Shown in pieces: positions 1 through 11,300 of a DNA stretch of 64,000 nt; positions within the stretch are counted from its first letter, which is position 1, and every line of letters starts with the position of its first letter. The DNA comes from Marsupella aquatica (taxonomy: Eukaryota; Marchantiophyta), in the NCBI GenBank assembly GCA_973895155.1, contig OZ316891.1, positions 28,272,001 to 28,336,000 of the forward strand. Direction: 5' to 3'. The notes under the pieces are model-generated. The model saw only the letters and a program-made list of their open reading frames with translations. It did not search any database and was not told where the DNA came from. The position numbers were made by a program, and so were the translations under genes.

Positions 1-261
1 CACCCACTACTATTGACATTGATGGCCAACACTACATGAGGAGTATATGGAAACTAGCAAAATTTGGAGCGCCAAATTTGGTGCATAGCTTCAAGTGAGA
101 GGTCACCCATCCCATTGTTATTCTTTCTCCCACATGTTTAACTAGATAGTTCTCATGTGAAGCATTGTACATGCATTTCTTTCCACATTTGATGTGTAGA
201 AAATGACTGCATAGGGGTTTTATGCACTTCTGAATTCATCTAGAGTCTTAGTTTAAACTTG

Positions 262-421
262 TTCTTGATGGATTCTTGAGTAATTTGATATTGGATTCTT
301 GTGTGGCCTATTATGAAGGCTCTAGTAAAATTGTTCTTGATGGATTCTTGAGTAATTTGATATTGGATTCTTGTGTGACCTATTATGAAGGCTCCAGTAA
401 AATCATTCTTGATGGATTCTT
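262..421. repeat. 72-bp tandem repeat (about 2.2 units)
   Basis: Two full units (262-333 and 334-405) differ by only a few bases, and a third partial unit follows from 406. Each begins ttcttgatggattcttg. Short reading frames through it on both strands are repetitive and have no recognisable domain, so I treat it as non-coding. The DNA before it (1-261) shows nothing I can name. Confidence 0.85.
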
Positions 422-591
422 GTGTAGAATTGCTTTTAGTGTGGAGAGTTCCAAGCAACTAGAATAACATGAATTTAGAACCCTATTAATGATCAAAGCA
501 TAAGATTAGGGTAGAGATCATATCCAAGCTTATATCTTAATTATTAGACTAGATGAATGTTTTATTTATTATCCAACACATTTTATATTTC

Positions 592-760
592 TATCACCCA
601 AATGTTTTTCTTTAGAATCCAAATTAATATTTATTTTCCCCAAGGTAAATCTTGATTCCCCAAATGTACATTAAATGGTGCCCAAATGTACAACTTTCAC
701 TACCCAAATGTACAATTCTTGTGCCCCAAAATATGTATTTTAGTGCCCAAATGTCCAAAG
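592..760. repeat. Dispersed cccaaatgt motif cluster
   Basis: AT-rich sequence in which cccaaatgt or cccaaatgtaca recurs about five times at 24-60 bp intervals (near 597, 659, 689, 712 and 754). It ends just before the gypsy remnant. No gene is visible between 422 and 790. Confidence 0.5.
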
Positions 761-790
761 ATCAAAGAATTTTCTAGTTTTAATGAATAG

Positions 791-1533
791 AGTGATATAG
801 CTGGTTGGGAATGCCAAGGGTTTTCATTTGCTGGTCACGGTGCTGGACTGCATGATTCTCGTTTTGGCCTTTTCACAGCATTGGTTCAGATTCTCACTTG
901 GGCTCAATCCCTTTATCCTGCTGTTGGCAGCTATATCATTGAGAATACTCCATCTCAGTTTGACCAACATCCACAGGTCAAAGAGGATTTCAGTGTGGTC
1001 CAACATTACTTGGGACCACCCCTTCTCATTGATGCAGTGCACTGTGGTTCTTATGCACATCGTCTTCGTAACTTTTGGACTAACCTTGCACCACCTTCCT
1101 TGTTGGAGTTAGCTCTTCACCACACATCCAGAGACACTAATCTCACAGTGGACCAGATTTTGGATCCTGACAGTTCTTGCCAACCAGTTACAGGGCAAGA
1201 GCCAGCACCTTGGTATCCAGCCAATACCATTGGACGTACAGCCCCGTGCTGCTTGGCCTACATTTGTGTCCTTTCCAGGTGCACATGCTTTTTAGGGTGA
1301 TGGTCCTGACCTGGTTTACTGACATTCTACCGGTACATGGGATGAACCTAGTCCTGAGGAGAGAGAACGGGCTATGGGCTTCCAACCCGGTACTACATGC
1401 CACACCAAAATCACCAAGCTGGCCATGAATGCTTTACTTGGCAGGGTAATGGATCTTAATGCTCTCACTTGGCTTCTGGTCACTTGCATCCTTTTTCAGA
1501 TGTACATTCATCCAGCATCAGGAGTTCCAGCCC
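791..1533 (+). pseudogene. DNMT3-like cytosine-5 DNA methyltransferase domain of a Ty3/gypsy polyprotein (broken)
   Basis: The frame opens at 791 after a stop and shows C5-methyltransferase motifs in canonical order. Motif IV is GWECQGFSFAGHGAG (catalytic Cys at 812-814, with the usual Pro-Cys here Glu-Cys). Motif VI is YIIENT. Motif VIII is AHRLRNFWTNL, preceded by LLIDAV, very like DNMT3. Motifs IX-X are EERERAMGF and LLGRVMDLNALTWLL (1374-1480). Such an enzyme would methylate cytosine in DNA. Motif I (AdoMet binding) and everything before motif IV are missing, so the left end is truncated. The frame is broken near 1250 (frame 2 to frame 3) and has an in-frame TAG and TGA near 1295 and 1320. 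The domain runs into a gypsy RT, so I infer it was part of that polyprotein. A host DNMT fragment beside the element is the less likely alternative. Confidence 0.82.
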
Positions 1534-2203
1534 TCTGGCCGTGGCATGGGGTACTTGTCCTGGGTGTGACCAGGTTCAGTGGCCTGTAGTCCCCACACAT
1601 GCGCTTCTCTGTCCACAATCCACTGGAATCCTTCTTTGCTGGCATCACTGTAGCTGCTGCAAAATCTGATGTAGATGGCTGAATAAGACCAGCTTCATAT
1701 AACTCTTGGCACCTCTCATCCACCAGCTGCCACTCATGCTTACTCAAACGATGTCTCCGCCTGAAGATAGGTGTTTCATCAACCAACTCAATGGAGAACT
1801 GCATGGTCTTGCACTTACCCAAGTCCTTCATAGAGAAAGCAAACATGTTCTCATGCTTGAGGAGCAAATTCAGCAGCTGGTCCTTTTGTCTTTTACTCAG
1901 GTGGTTGCCCATGATGAATGTGTAGTTGGCAACACTAGGAATAGGACCTGATGTACTCGTGCTTGAAGAGCCAGAAGTGCTAGCCTCTCCACTGTCCAAG
2001 CTGCTAGCATGCTGCTGATAAGGTGATGAGGCCTCTCCAAGGCCTGTTGTATCTATTGCTCTGGTCTGATCCACACCATGAAACTCAGAAATAATATCAG
2101 CCATGTTACAAGGGACCTCCTCCCCCCCCAACACTTGGACTGAAGCGGTGAGTGTTGAATAGAGGTAAGTGCACTTGGTTTGGATGCCATGTAGCAGCAC
2201 CAT
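1534..2203 (-). pseudogene. Inverted segment of the gypsy polyprotein: linker and N-terminal part of reverse transcriptase
   Basis: Read on the minus strand this is an open frame. It carries a Ser/Thr/Gly-rich linker, then the typical gypsy sequence before RT (KHENMFAFSMKDLG), then the first RT blocks (LYEAGLIQPSTSDFAAATV, CGDYRPLNLVTPR). One extra base after TPR shifts the frame. The next RT residues are found on the opposite strand from 2207 on. The segment is therefore inverted relative to the element on both sides, with breakpoints near 1533 and 2203. Neither half alone can make an active RT. Confidence 0.85.
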
Positions 2204-3210
2204 GGAGTGGTACTATTTGACAGCATTGGAGACTCAGACATCTTCACTCTTGTGGATCTAAGGCAAGGCTTTAACCAGATTTTGCTGCTTGCAAAGGACC
2301 GCAAGAAAATAGCTTTCCATGGTAGTAACCAACTATGGGAGTGGTTGGTGATGCCATTTGGCTTGAAGAATGCGCCCATATTCTTTCAAAGAGTCATGGA
2401 CCAGGTTCTTCAAGGTGCTAAGTTTCTGAAATGCTACATTGATGATGTGTTGGTCCACAGCAAAGGATTTGACCAGCATCTACTTGACCTCGAGGAGCTA
2501 TTCATGAGACTTAAGAAGGTGAACCTAAAGATACACCCCAAGAAGTGTGAATTTGCTGTCAGATCAGTAGTATACCTTGGGCACCGCATTCTTCCAAATG
2601 GAACCATGGCTCACTGGGCCAAGGTGGTATCCATCTTGGAAATGCCCACTCCTACCGATGTTCACACTTTGAGGAGTTTTATTGGGTTGTGCAATTACTA
2701 CCGGATCTACATCAAAGATTTCAGCACCATTGCACTGTACCCATTGTATGCTTTGTTGAAAAAGAATGTGACTTGGACATGGAGTATAGATGCTGAGGCA
2801 GCATTTGCCACTTTGAAGGAGAAGCTCTCAGAATACCCGGTGCTGAGAAGACCTGATTTCAGCAAGGTCTTTGTGCTACACACAGATTGGAGTGCCCTTG
2901 GGACCCGCCTTGGGATTGGTGCCATTCTGGGCCAGCATGATGAGGAAGGTAAAGAGTACGTCATTGCCTATGCATCCAAGAGCAACAATTAGGCAGAGAG
3001 TCATTATTCTTCGGATGAGGGTGATTCATGCCTTGCTATTGTGTGGGCTGTCATACATTATAGGCCCTACCTCTATGGGACCAGGTTTGTCCTCTACACC
3101 GACCACCCAGCCCTTGAAGTGGTTGATGACCAAGTAAGCTTACTGGCAAGCTTGCTTGTTGGGCACTCATACTCCAGGAGTATGATTTTGAGGTAATTCA
3201 TAGGCCTGGT
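2204..3210 (+). pseudogene. Ty3/gypsy reverse transcriptase (C-terminal two thirds) and RNase H, broken
   Basis: The open frame to 2992 starts within RT (FDSIGDSDIFTLVDLRQGFN). It contains FGLKNAP, the catalytic YIDDVLVHS, the LGH and FIGLCNYY motifs, and the start of RNase H (VLHTDWSALG, IGAILGQ). A TAG at 2990-2992 and a frame change then interrupt RNase H. The rest ([25 protein letters not shown]) continues in degraded frames to about 3200. RT and RNase H copy element RNA into DNA in the cytoplasmic particle. The 5' part of RT is in the inverted segment upstream. Confidence 0.9.
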
Positions 3211-4617
3211 GTGACACATCAAAATGCTGACACTACATCCCGCAGCCCTTTGATTGCCTCTAATGATTCCTCAGATGCACGGCAGGATTTTGACCAGGTT
3301 TCCATCCTGCCTACATTTCATGCATCTACCTATCTTGCTTTGCTGCCATGCTATGTTGTTGACCAACCTGTGGTGGACATATGGGAGGACAGCGACACTC
3401 TGAGATTTCTGCAGGATGGGGAGTACCCCACCCATGTTACTGCTGCCCAGAGAGATCGAATTCAGCAAAGGTCCAAGCGCTACTTGTGGAAGGGAGATCA
3501 TCTTGTGCGCTGCTTGCCAGACAGGGAAGTGGTGGTTCCACCCATTCATGAGAGGGTTGGCCTTATCCGTAAGGTACATTCTGAGCTTGGTCATTTTGGT
3601 GTTAAGAGGACTTATAGCCTCTTGGTCCCCCATTATCATTGGCGAGGCATGCATGGCCAGGTTCGAGATGTTATTGCCCGGTGTGAGCAGTGTGATAGGG
3701 TAAGGACTTCTTTTACATCTCGGCAACCCACACTTCATCCACTCCCTATTCTGGGCATGTTTTATCGTTGGTCATGTGATTTGGCTGAAGAATTACCCCT
3801 CACATCTTGGGGTAATCTCTACATCATGATCATGATAGAGCATTTCTCCAAGTGGATAGAACTTGTGGCATTGCCAGATAAGACCTCCCGTAGCACCAGC
3901 CAGGCATTCCTGCAACAAGTTCTTAGCCGATTTGGAGCTTGTGCAGAATGTCTCACTGACCAGGGCTCAGAGTTTAGAGGAGAGTTCCAGGAGCTGCTTG
4001 ATCAGGCCCTCATTGATCATCGTCGGACATCACGAGATCACCCACAGGCAGATGGCTTGGCAGAGCGCATGGTTTAGACATGCAAGAAGGGCCTCCGGAA
4101 GATCTGCCTCACCAAAAACAAGGAGGATTGGGACCTGGCCTTACCCTACATTGCCATGGGGTATAGGATGTCCAGACATGCATCATTGTCTAACTTTTCT
4201 CCCTACTTCTTGTTGTTTGGTCGTCACCCAGTTCCACCTTCTGCTATTGCTGCTCACATGCTTCAGGTGGTGGACTTGGATTCAGCTGTGACTTGGTCTG
4301 ATGTGATCTCTGAAAGGGCTGCCCTATTCAGGAGGGTTATGCCCATGGCCATGGAGAATTTGGCCATTGCACAGCACAGGGACACACTGCGTTATGCACA
4401 CACACGAGGGGGCACTTTTCAGCCCAAGGTCAGGAAGTTTGATGTGGGAGATTTTGTGTACTTGCAGCGGCAAGCTAACGACACCCTGGACACCTCTACC
4501 AGTCGTACTATTCTCAGGGTTAAAGCTATTTGACCGTTTGGAGTGCTAGAGTTACAAGGGGCAGATGGGCGCATAATTGTTGACAATGCCAAGAACTGTG
4601 CCCCTTGTCATCTGCCT
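3211..4617 (+). pseudogene. Ty3/gypsy integrase (zinc finger, DDE core, C-terminal region), broken
   Basis: The frame 3211-4077 has the HHCC zinc finger (HSELGHFGVKRT and CEQCDRV) and a DDE core: first Asp in SCDLAEEL, second in LTDQGSEF, Glu in GLAERMV. A TAG follows directly at 4075-4077. The same protein then resumes in another frame, 4156-4533 (FLLFGRHP, then the GDFVYLQ motif of the C-terminal domain). The stop, the frame change and another stop at 4531 make it inactive. Integrase would insert the cDNA into host DNA. The normal continuation is cut at 4617 by a solo LTR and resumes at 4985. Confidence 0.9.
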
Positions 4618-4984
4618 TGTTGAGCATAGACGACGATCGCAACGGCAAGCCCATGAACCATCCAACGCACAATAGTTGACACAAGAGATATGTGGTTCAC
4701 CTCCTTGAGGCTACGTCCACGGGAACACACAAGAGAGCTTTACTGAACTCTAAGCCCGTCGGCTATACCGAGTCTCCACAGTGTAAGCTCTCCCTATCTC
4801 TCAAGTGGCTCCATAACAATGAGCCTTGGTTCTACCTCTCCAAGCACACGTGCCTCTTATGATATAGTGTGCAACTTAGTTGTACCTAATCACGTAGTTG
4901 TACCTAACCACGTAGTTGTACCAACCCACGTTGTTGTACCAACCACGTCATACCTAACCTAGACGTAAGAGTAAATACCCAACA
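4618..4984 (-). mobile_element. Solo LTR of a copia element (367 bp), inserted in the gypsy remnant
   Basis: The sequence starts tgttgagcatag and ends taaatacccaaca on the plus strand, so on the minus strand it reads TGTTGGG to CTCAACA. It is flanked by a perfect 5-bp target duplication, tgcct (4613-4617 and 4985-4989). It closely matches the 475-bp LTR at 58863-59337. The 108-bp length difference is exactly six copies of an 18-bp U3 repeat: two units here (about 4876-4911) against eight there. No internal region remains, so it arose by LTR-LTR recombination. Confidence 0.93.
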
Positions 4985-5195
4985 TGCCTAACCTGGATCC
5001 CACCATTGTGACTTCTACTTTGATTCCACCTGTGGACTACCCTTGCAAAGTGTGTTTGCAAATTGATGATGCTGACTAGATGCTGCTGTGTGACAATTGC
5101 AATGGAGGGTACATCTTTTCTGCCTTCGGCCTGAACTTACCCAGGTGCCAGAAGGGTTATGGTTTTGCCCTTCCTGTGCTCCACGTGCTACCTGA
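4985..5195 (+). pseudogene. PHD finger at the C-terminus of the gypsy polyprotein (broken)
   Basis: Resuming after the solo LTR, the frame gives a C4HC3 zinc finger. It has PCKVC (Cys codons 5044 and 5053), MLLCDNC (5089 and 5098), a His-x2-Cys pair after NGGY, and WFCPSC (5166 and 5175), then a stop at 5193-5195. The His codon is restored only if one missing C near 5111 is allowed for, and there is a TAG at 5077-5079, so this copy is dead. PHD fingers read histone H3 tails, often H3K4 methylation state. In many plant gypsy elements a chromodomain occupies this position after integrase. Confidence 0.82.
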
Positions 5196-5649
5196 ATTTT
5201 CTTCAGACCTCCTTTTGGCTGTGGTCTGGGGGGGGATACAGAGGTTTACACCTCCACTACGTACATACCACTTCATTTGCTTTTTCTTGGCACTTGTGAA
5301 TGTGATTGGACTTTTTCTATGCATGTTGGTTGCTAGCAGCTTGAACAAATGCCTTGCCGGTGACTTGTATGTTTTTGATACACTATGGCTACGATACTAT
5401 ATGTCACGACATGAAGGACCTAACCAGCCAAGCCAGGCCCCCAAGGCCCACTCAATCTAAGAATCAGATCAGAACAGCCAAAGCCACTTGAAGCGAAAAG
5501 AGGCAGGTTTAGGTGGGAACATCCAACTTCTATCTTCCCCTTAACAGAGCGCCATGGCCTTGTGTTTGAGAATTTGTTGGGTCCGGTCAAGTGACACCTT
5601 GATTGTCCCTCCTGTATTTGACAACAGTGCCCAGACTCTGTTTTTTTTT
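5196..5649. other. Untranslated region between gypsy pol and candidate polypurine tract
   Basis: No convincing gene. It holds an 8-G run at 5228-5235 and ordinary mixed sequence. A 126-codon open frame crossing 5080-5460 is a shifted reading of the PHD region plus non-coding DNA. Confidence 0.5.
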
Positions 5650-5900
5650 GGAAAGGGGGGGGGGGGAGATGGTAGATATGAATGCCCAAAGTGTAGTTGT
5701 GGAATGACTAATTACCCAAAATGTGATTTGTAGAATAACTAGACTTGGATGACCAGAATCTAGTGTGGAGAATGACCACACGTGAATCACCCGAAAGATG
5801 GTTGCCAATAAACCACCAGGGCCATATATAAGGGGAAGTGTCCCAAACTTCCCCCTTTTCCACATTCCACTCGCTCCCCTCCTCTAGAATGCTGTCTCCT
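5650..5900 (+). promoter_or_regulatory. Candidate polypurine tract and start of gypsy 3' LTR with TATA box
   Basis: A purine tract (5650-5669: ggaaa, a long G run, then aga) is followed at once by a TG that could begin an LTR at 5670. A TATA box (tatataag at 5825) lies 155 bp further on, as expected for a U3 promoter. The LTR end is not identified, and the missing 5' LTR prevents confirmation. Confidence 0.4.
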
Positions 5901-8387
5901 CATGATTTCAGGGGCAAAAGTACTATTAATGGTGAAACCTGGTGGATTCAAGTTTGATTATGAACACTGGCCAATTTAAATTACAATTGCACCTGTAAGA
6001 GCTACCAGTTACTTGTAGCTCTCATTATGAAATGCACTGGTTCAGTTTTCACTAGGATCCAATGGACTTGGGCTCCACCTTTTGTGGAGAGCATTCCATC
6101 TTTTATAGTGAGTACACTGTTCACCACAAGACAGGAATGAGCAGTACTTCGCAACAAGGCAAAGCATGGGTCTTTTATATGGGCAGGAGTAAACTGGAAT
6201 GAATGGTGTAACAATGACTATGACATCCTTAGCCATTCGGCATTGATGTGGCAATACACAGAAACCAAGTGAGTCATGGGATCTAGGGCAGCTTATTTTT
6301 AAAAGGTTTTTACTTTTTCACCAAAGTGGTGAATGTCCAGTGGGTGAAGAAGAAGATGCTCAAAATATTCCTTATCTGAGTATTTTCCTGACCGTCAGAT
6401 CTCCCTCGATTTAAGTATGACCTCTAGATTCTGGCTATTGGGACCTATGATTAGGTGGGACACTGGCTAATGAGACAGCAAAATGGCAGCAAAATGGCGA
6501 AAGCTTTTTCGGGAGGTGGCATTTGGCAAATGTTTTGCAACTAAAGAAGTGCTGATCTAGGGTACAACTGGGAATTCATTGAAATTCATGAACTTAAAGC
6601 ATGGCATGCTGGCTGGCGATGGATGGCACTATGAGTACTTGGATTGTGATCAAACTTGGGTTGCACGCACCACCACAACTGGCCAAATGTGACCACTCTT
6701 TTGCTTGTGTATGGCCTGTGGGACATCCTCATTTTCCATCTACCTGTCGTCCACCTACCATCTGCAGTCAACATAGATATAGTACTTGTACAAATAAAAA
6801 AAAACCTTGACTGAATCTTTGCAACAGTATAGAACCGGGCCCCACTCACGGGTCTCTGACATTTTGTATGTGTTTTGACAATAGAAAGCAAGCCTAGTAC
6901 ATCATCTAATATTTAGTGAAGTATTTCACACAATGCAGATTAGAATAGTAAACAATTGCTGCATTATAGCATAGGTTCACTAATATCTTAGTAGAAATTA
7001 CATGTTTTAAATGTTCTTATGACCAGGGCATTGTCTGAAAGTTCCTGCTCTGAATGGTCTCTTGGGGTGGGTTCAATGTGTATAGCGCATTGGTCCATGT
7101 GGTAGTTGTAGGAATTATTTAAAACATTCCTATAGCAATTCACATATACTGCCGAGTATCCAGGAGAATTCCTGGGAGACAAGTCAGGCAATTCTCAAGG
7201 AACATAAATTTTGCATTCCTCCACGTACTAAAGTGTATATCACACCCCCAAAGCACAAAAATTGTCAAACTGTGAGGCAAGATCCCAAATGCAGGAGACT
7301 CCATGAAGAGGCATAGTCAAGGGGAAAAGGCAGGAAGACCAAAGGGTCTAAAGTCCTTACTAGAGCCCCCAACATATGCAAATGAACTAAAGCCATACTC
7401 AATGGTAAACTGAGAAGCCACAGTAAACTAAGGAGCCTGGTAAAGCTCTGGGGTAATTGGCATAGGAGGGTCATGATCGAAGAGTCATTTGTCTAGAGGC
7501 CCCAAAGTACTCAAAACAAAGCAGCTTTGATTTGTTAGTCAGCTATCATTCAGGCCACCACATTAGAATCTTGTCAAGTGATTCTTTCTTCTAAGAGAAA
7601 CGAGCCAATGGACAGAATTTTTGGGCCCTGATTCCAGTACATTCATATTTTTGGGGGCAAGTGGTATTGACTCTGCTTACGCTTGGAGCAGTGCGAGACA
7701 GACAGAGATGCTGTATAGCAAATTGATGCCGCTCGGGGACTGACCCAAAGCATCAATGAGATGAGATGAGCTTAGCTTAGCCAGCCAGAGCTACTCTGGC
7801 AGTAGATCAAGGTATTTCAGCCCAGCAACAGATTAAGAAATTATAAACTCAGCATGAGTAGTGCTGCATCACGTGGTCTTCACTGCATCATTCTGACTGC
7901 GCGCAATCGCAAACTCAGATTTACAGATTATGCTGCACATCTTGAACCTCAGTCTACAGTCGACAGTCTACACAATTCCTCCTTTATCGACAATTTTGAC
8001 GGCAACACGCACGGCGAAATATATACAAGTCACGGCCATTTTAGCAAGGAGCAACATCATCCTAGGGGGCTAGACAATGCGCGTGGCATCATTCTCAGCA
8101 ATACTGTTCGTGGCCGTAAGTCTGGAATGAACCGAGAGTGTCGAGGACAGCAAAGCAGTGAATTCATGCCTCAGGTGCCACGGTGCCTTGCCACCGCTGT
8201 GCAGAGGTTGTGGAGGAACAAACAACATACCATATAAATTAATCCAGCAAGCATAGAGCAGCCTACAATTCGGCCTGCGGGGAGGAAGAAGCAGCTAAGC
8301 AAGAACTGCTCTATAACCATGGAACTAGGGAAGTCAATGGGAACAACTCTTCGGTTGACTTATTTAACGGAGCGCTAACTTTGGAGG
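5901..8387. other. No confident gene; possible degraded coding DNA at 7265-7480 (-)
   Basis: Mostly AT-leaning sequence without long frames. On the minus strand around 7265-7480 one frame reads as plausible protein with a few stops (for example FTVASQFTIEYGF then GPFGL-like text). It could be an old retroelement remnant, but no family is recognisable. 7854-8237 holds a 127-codon open frame without recognisable features. Confidence 0.3.
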
Positions 8388-11300
8388 TCTATCAGGAAAC
8401 AGTAGAGTACTACAGTAGCCCCTTCAAAATTTTAATAAGAAGACAATTTGTTGAAGGTAGCTTGCAGGGGTCAGAGTAAATTAAGTACGTTGAGGCTGTT
8501 CCAGATAGAAGTCCATTGACTGGTTGGCTGTCCATGAAGGATGCCGTTTGAGTAGATAGACATGGCCAGCTCGGTGCAAGTACAATCCCGTACAGGGTGT
8601 AGGCTCCTAGGCTGAACGGAATGCCTGATTACCTGTTCGAATCAAATGGCATGATCCATCACACTTTAAAACCCACGGGACAAAAAGCCATAGAAGAGTT
8701 TTTTTATAGATTAGAAAAAAATTAAGAGAATTTGTCAAGAAGTAAACAAGAGCAATGAAATACGGTAGGGTGGGACCGTGAGGAACACGAATAATGAATG
8801 TCAGTCGACAGTGCCCATCTATAGACAAGTTTCTAGATTACCGCTCTGACAAATGATTGCGGGCAGGTGTTAGACTGTTAGCAGTAGTAAGATTTGGCTC
8901 TATGTTGAATCACCCGATCATCAATTACAATAATGTACAGATTCAAGTTTACCCAAATTACTCAATTACAGTGGCTTTTCTGTGGAGCTTTTCCCGCCCC
9001 GATCGTTACTACTGTAGGCGTTCACTGCAAAGACTGTTAGCAGCAGTGAGCATCAAACGTCTATCTTCTAGCACAACATGGACACCCATGCGGGCACCCA
9101 TGGCAGTGGTTTGGCGGCAGTTTACTGAGTTACCGCATGGGGCACGATGATCGGGTGATGGAACTTTGAAGCACTAAGTTGGGACATAATTATCGTCCCA
9201 TCACTGATTGTCCGTGGACAATAGCTTTCTGACAGTGCAATTGAGTAATTTGGGTGCCCCGCTGTATGTTGGATCAATGAATGGAATTCAATGAAATTTC
9301 TCAACGTTTGTTGAGCATCATGAGCCTCATTACATTTGAAGTCTTGACGGGGCATAAGGATATGACCGAGAACCCCTCTTGGAGATCTGATGGAGGGTGA
9401 ATTTGTCTTTGCACAGACATTCAGTACAGCCTGCATCCATTCAGAGCTTTGTTCTTTTGCCCCATTTACCCTCTGACCAACCTCGACGAAGCACACGCTT
9501 TTACCGTGCACCAAGCAGTGGGGGGTTCATGTACAATTGACCAGGTACAGTACTCAAGAAGCATGTCCACCATCGATCCCACCACGACAAACAAAAGGCC
9601 ACAACATTCGATCGTTCTTGGCGAACCAACCCCTGCCGGCAACCTACACAGGTACTCACCACGTACACTTCACAAGATGAACCAATCAGGGCTCAACCAG
9701 AGCCACCACGTCCGTAGTACGTCCGTGTCCCCGAATTCGATTCATCGAGGCATCCTTACGTCTGATCAGTCAATTCAGTTGATTGAGTTTTCTCGCAACC
9801 CAAAATGAACCCCTTGTGCAACTAACTTGCTTGGGATCTGAGCTTTGTTACTCGATCACGGTATTTGGGTGTTCATGTTAATACCCGAGAGATTGATACT
9901 TTACTCAGAATGATCGATCTCGATGGGAGGAGGGATATCGATTGATGGATGTGAGGCTCGTCGGTTAGTACCAGACCACCGAACCAGTTTGGTGACAGTG
10001 CGGTGGCTTACGGACATTCGACCCACGCCCGGCTCAGTACAATCGATGCTATTGCAACCATCAATATGTGACGTCTCGCTCTATTGTGAATACGTTACAA
10101 TTGTGAAGGGCTCGTTTACGGACTGATTGTCTCGGTAACGTCACTCCTGGACATTGACGTGTCCTGAAATCGTCTGAAAGTGAAGTCGAAGGAACCGACG
10201 CCTTACTCCGAGGTCTGGAAGTGAGCAGTGAGCCTGATGGTGAGTACTGGAAAGGCTCAGATCGAGTGCAAGGTCGATTCGTTGCCCGAACGAAAAGTTC
10301 TTCGTGGGTCTGAGGTCACAAATAGAACACCTGGTCACTGAGGCCGGACGATGAGTATCACTCAAAAATTAATTGCTCGCTTACTTAAAAAGTGCCAGAG
10401 TACTGCATTGGATTACACATCATTAGAGACAGAGTATTGTACCTCAATTGAGCAAAGGAAAGGCATGGTAGTACATTGTGAATGGAGGAACCAAAAACCA
10501 ACAAGTTTGAGAGACTCAAGAGTGGTGAAAGACATTCATAGTGTATTGTGGCTCTGAGCTCTCTTGTTTATATAGGTGAGTGAATTGAGTCCAAGAGTCG
10601 ATCTAAAATCTGGTTGAGTGATTTGGTCTTAGCTGGACTTTTCTAGTCAAGCCGTCTTATTAAGACCATTTGCCCTCTCGGATTTAGAGTCTGTTGTTTG
10701 ACTTTGCTTCATGCACTCTCAAATCAGACTTCTTTTGTTGACTCAATTTAACCCAAGAGTCAATCTAGAAAGGAAGGAGTGATCTGGGTCTGAGTTTGAG
10801 TCTTAGCTCAGTGTCTTAGCTCAGTCCAGCCGTCTAATTAGACCATGAGCAATCATACTCTTAGTTTCAAGCTCATTATTGACTTGGCTTTCTATGTAGA
10901 TCAAAAGGAGTGGTTTGGGTTTGAGTCAATTGCTTCCATTTTGTGGGATCTACGTAGAATGATTTTAGACAGTACTTACTTTGACTGACATACATTTCAT
11001 GGGAAAAAGAGTATTGTACTTCAATTGAGCGAGAGAGTACTTGCTTGAAGGCATATGGACGAAAGTGTACTTTGTATTCAATTTTTCGATTCTCCTGCTC
11101 CTGCTTCTCGCGATCGTGTAATGGATCAACCAATTAAAGAGGTCATGTACTGCAGTGCAGTTTTGGCAACAGAAAGGATCTGTGTGGAAAGAATGCTGAC
11201 GGAGTCATGATAATTGGTAACAAGTTAAGCACTGCCTGCCGCACCCCATCTAAGCAAAAGTGAGACTTCAATCTCCTTCATTGTACAGTACCTTCACAGA

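Noticed and set aside
5080-5460. 126-codon ORF as a separate gene with membrane segments
   Set aside because: Its start is the PHD finger in frame and the rest is a shifted reading beyond the real polyprotein stop at 5193-5195.
9122-9808. Open frames repeated identically at 21315-22001
   Set aside because: Identity comes from the 3.1-kb DNA repeat itself; the frames overlap on both strands and show no domain.
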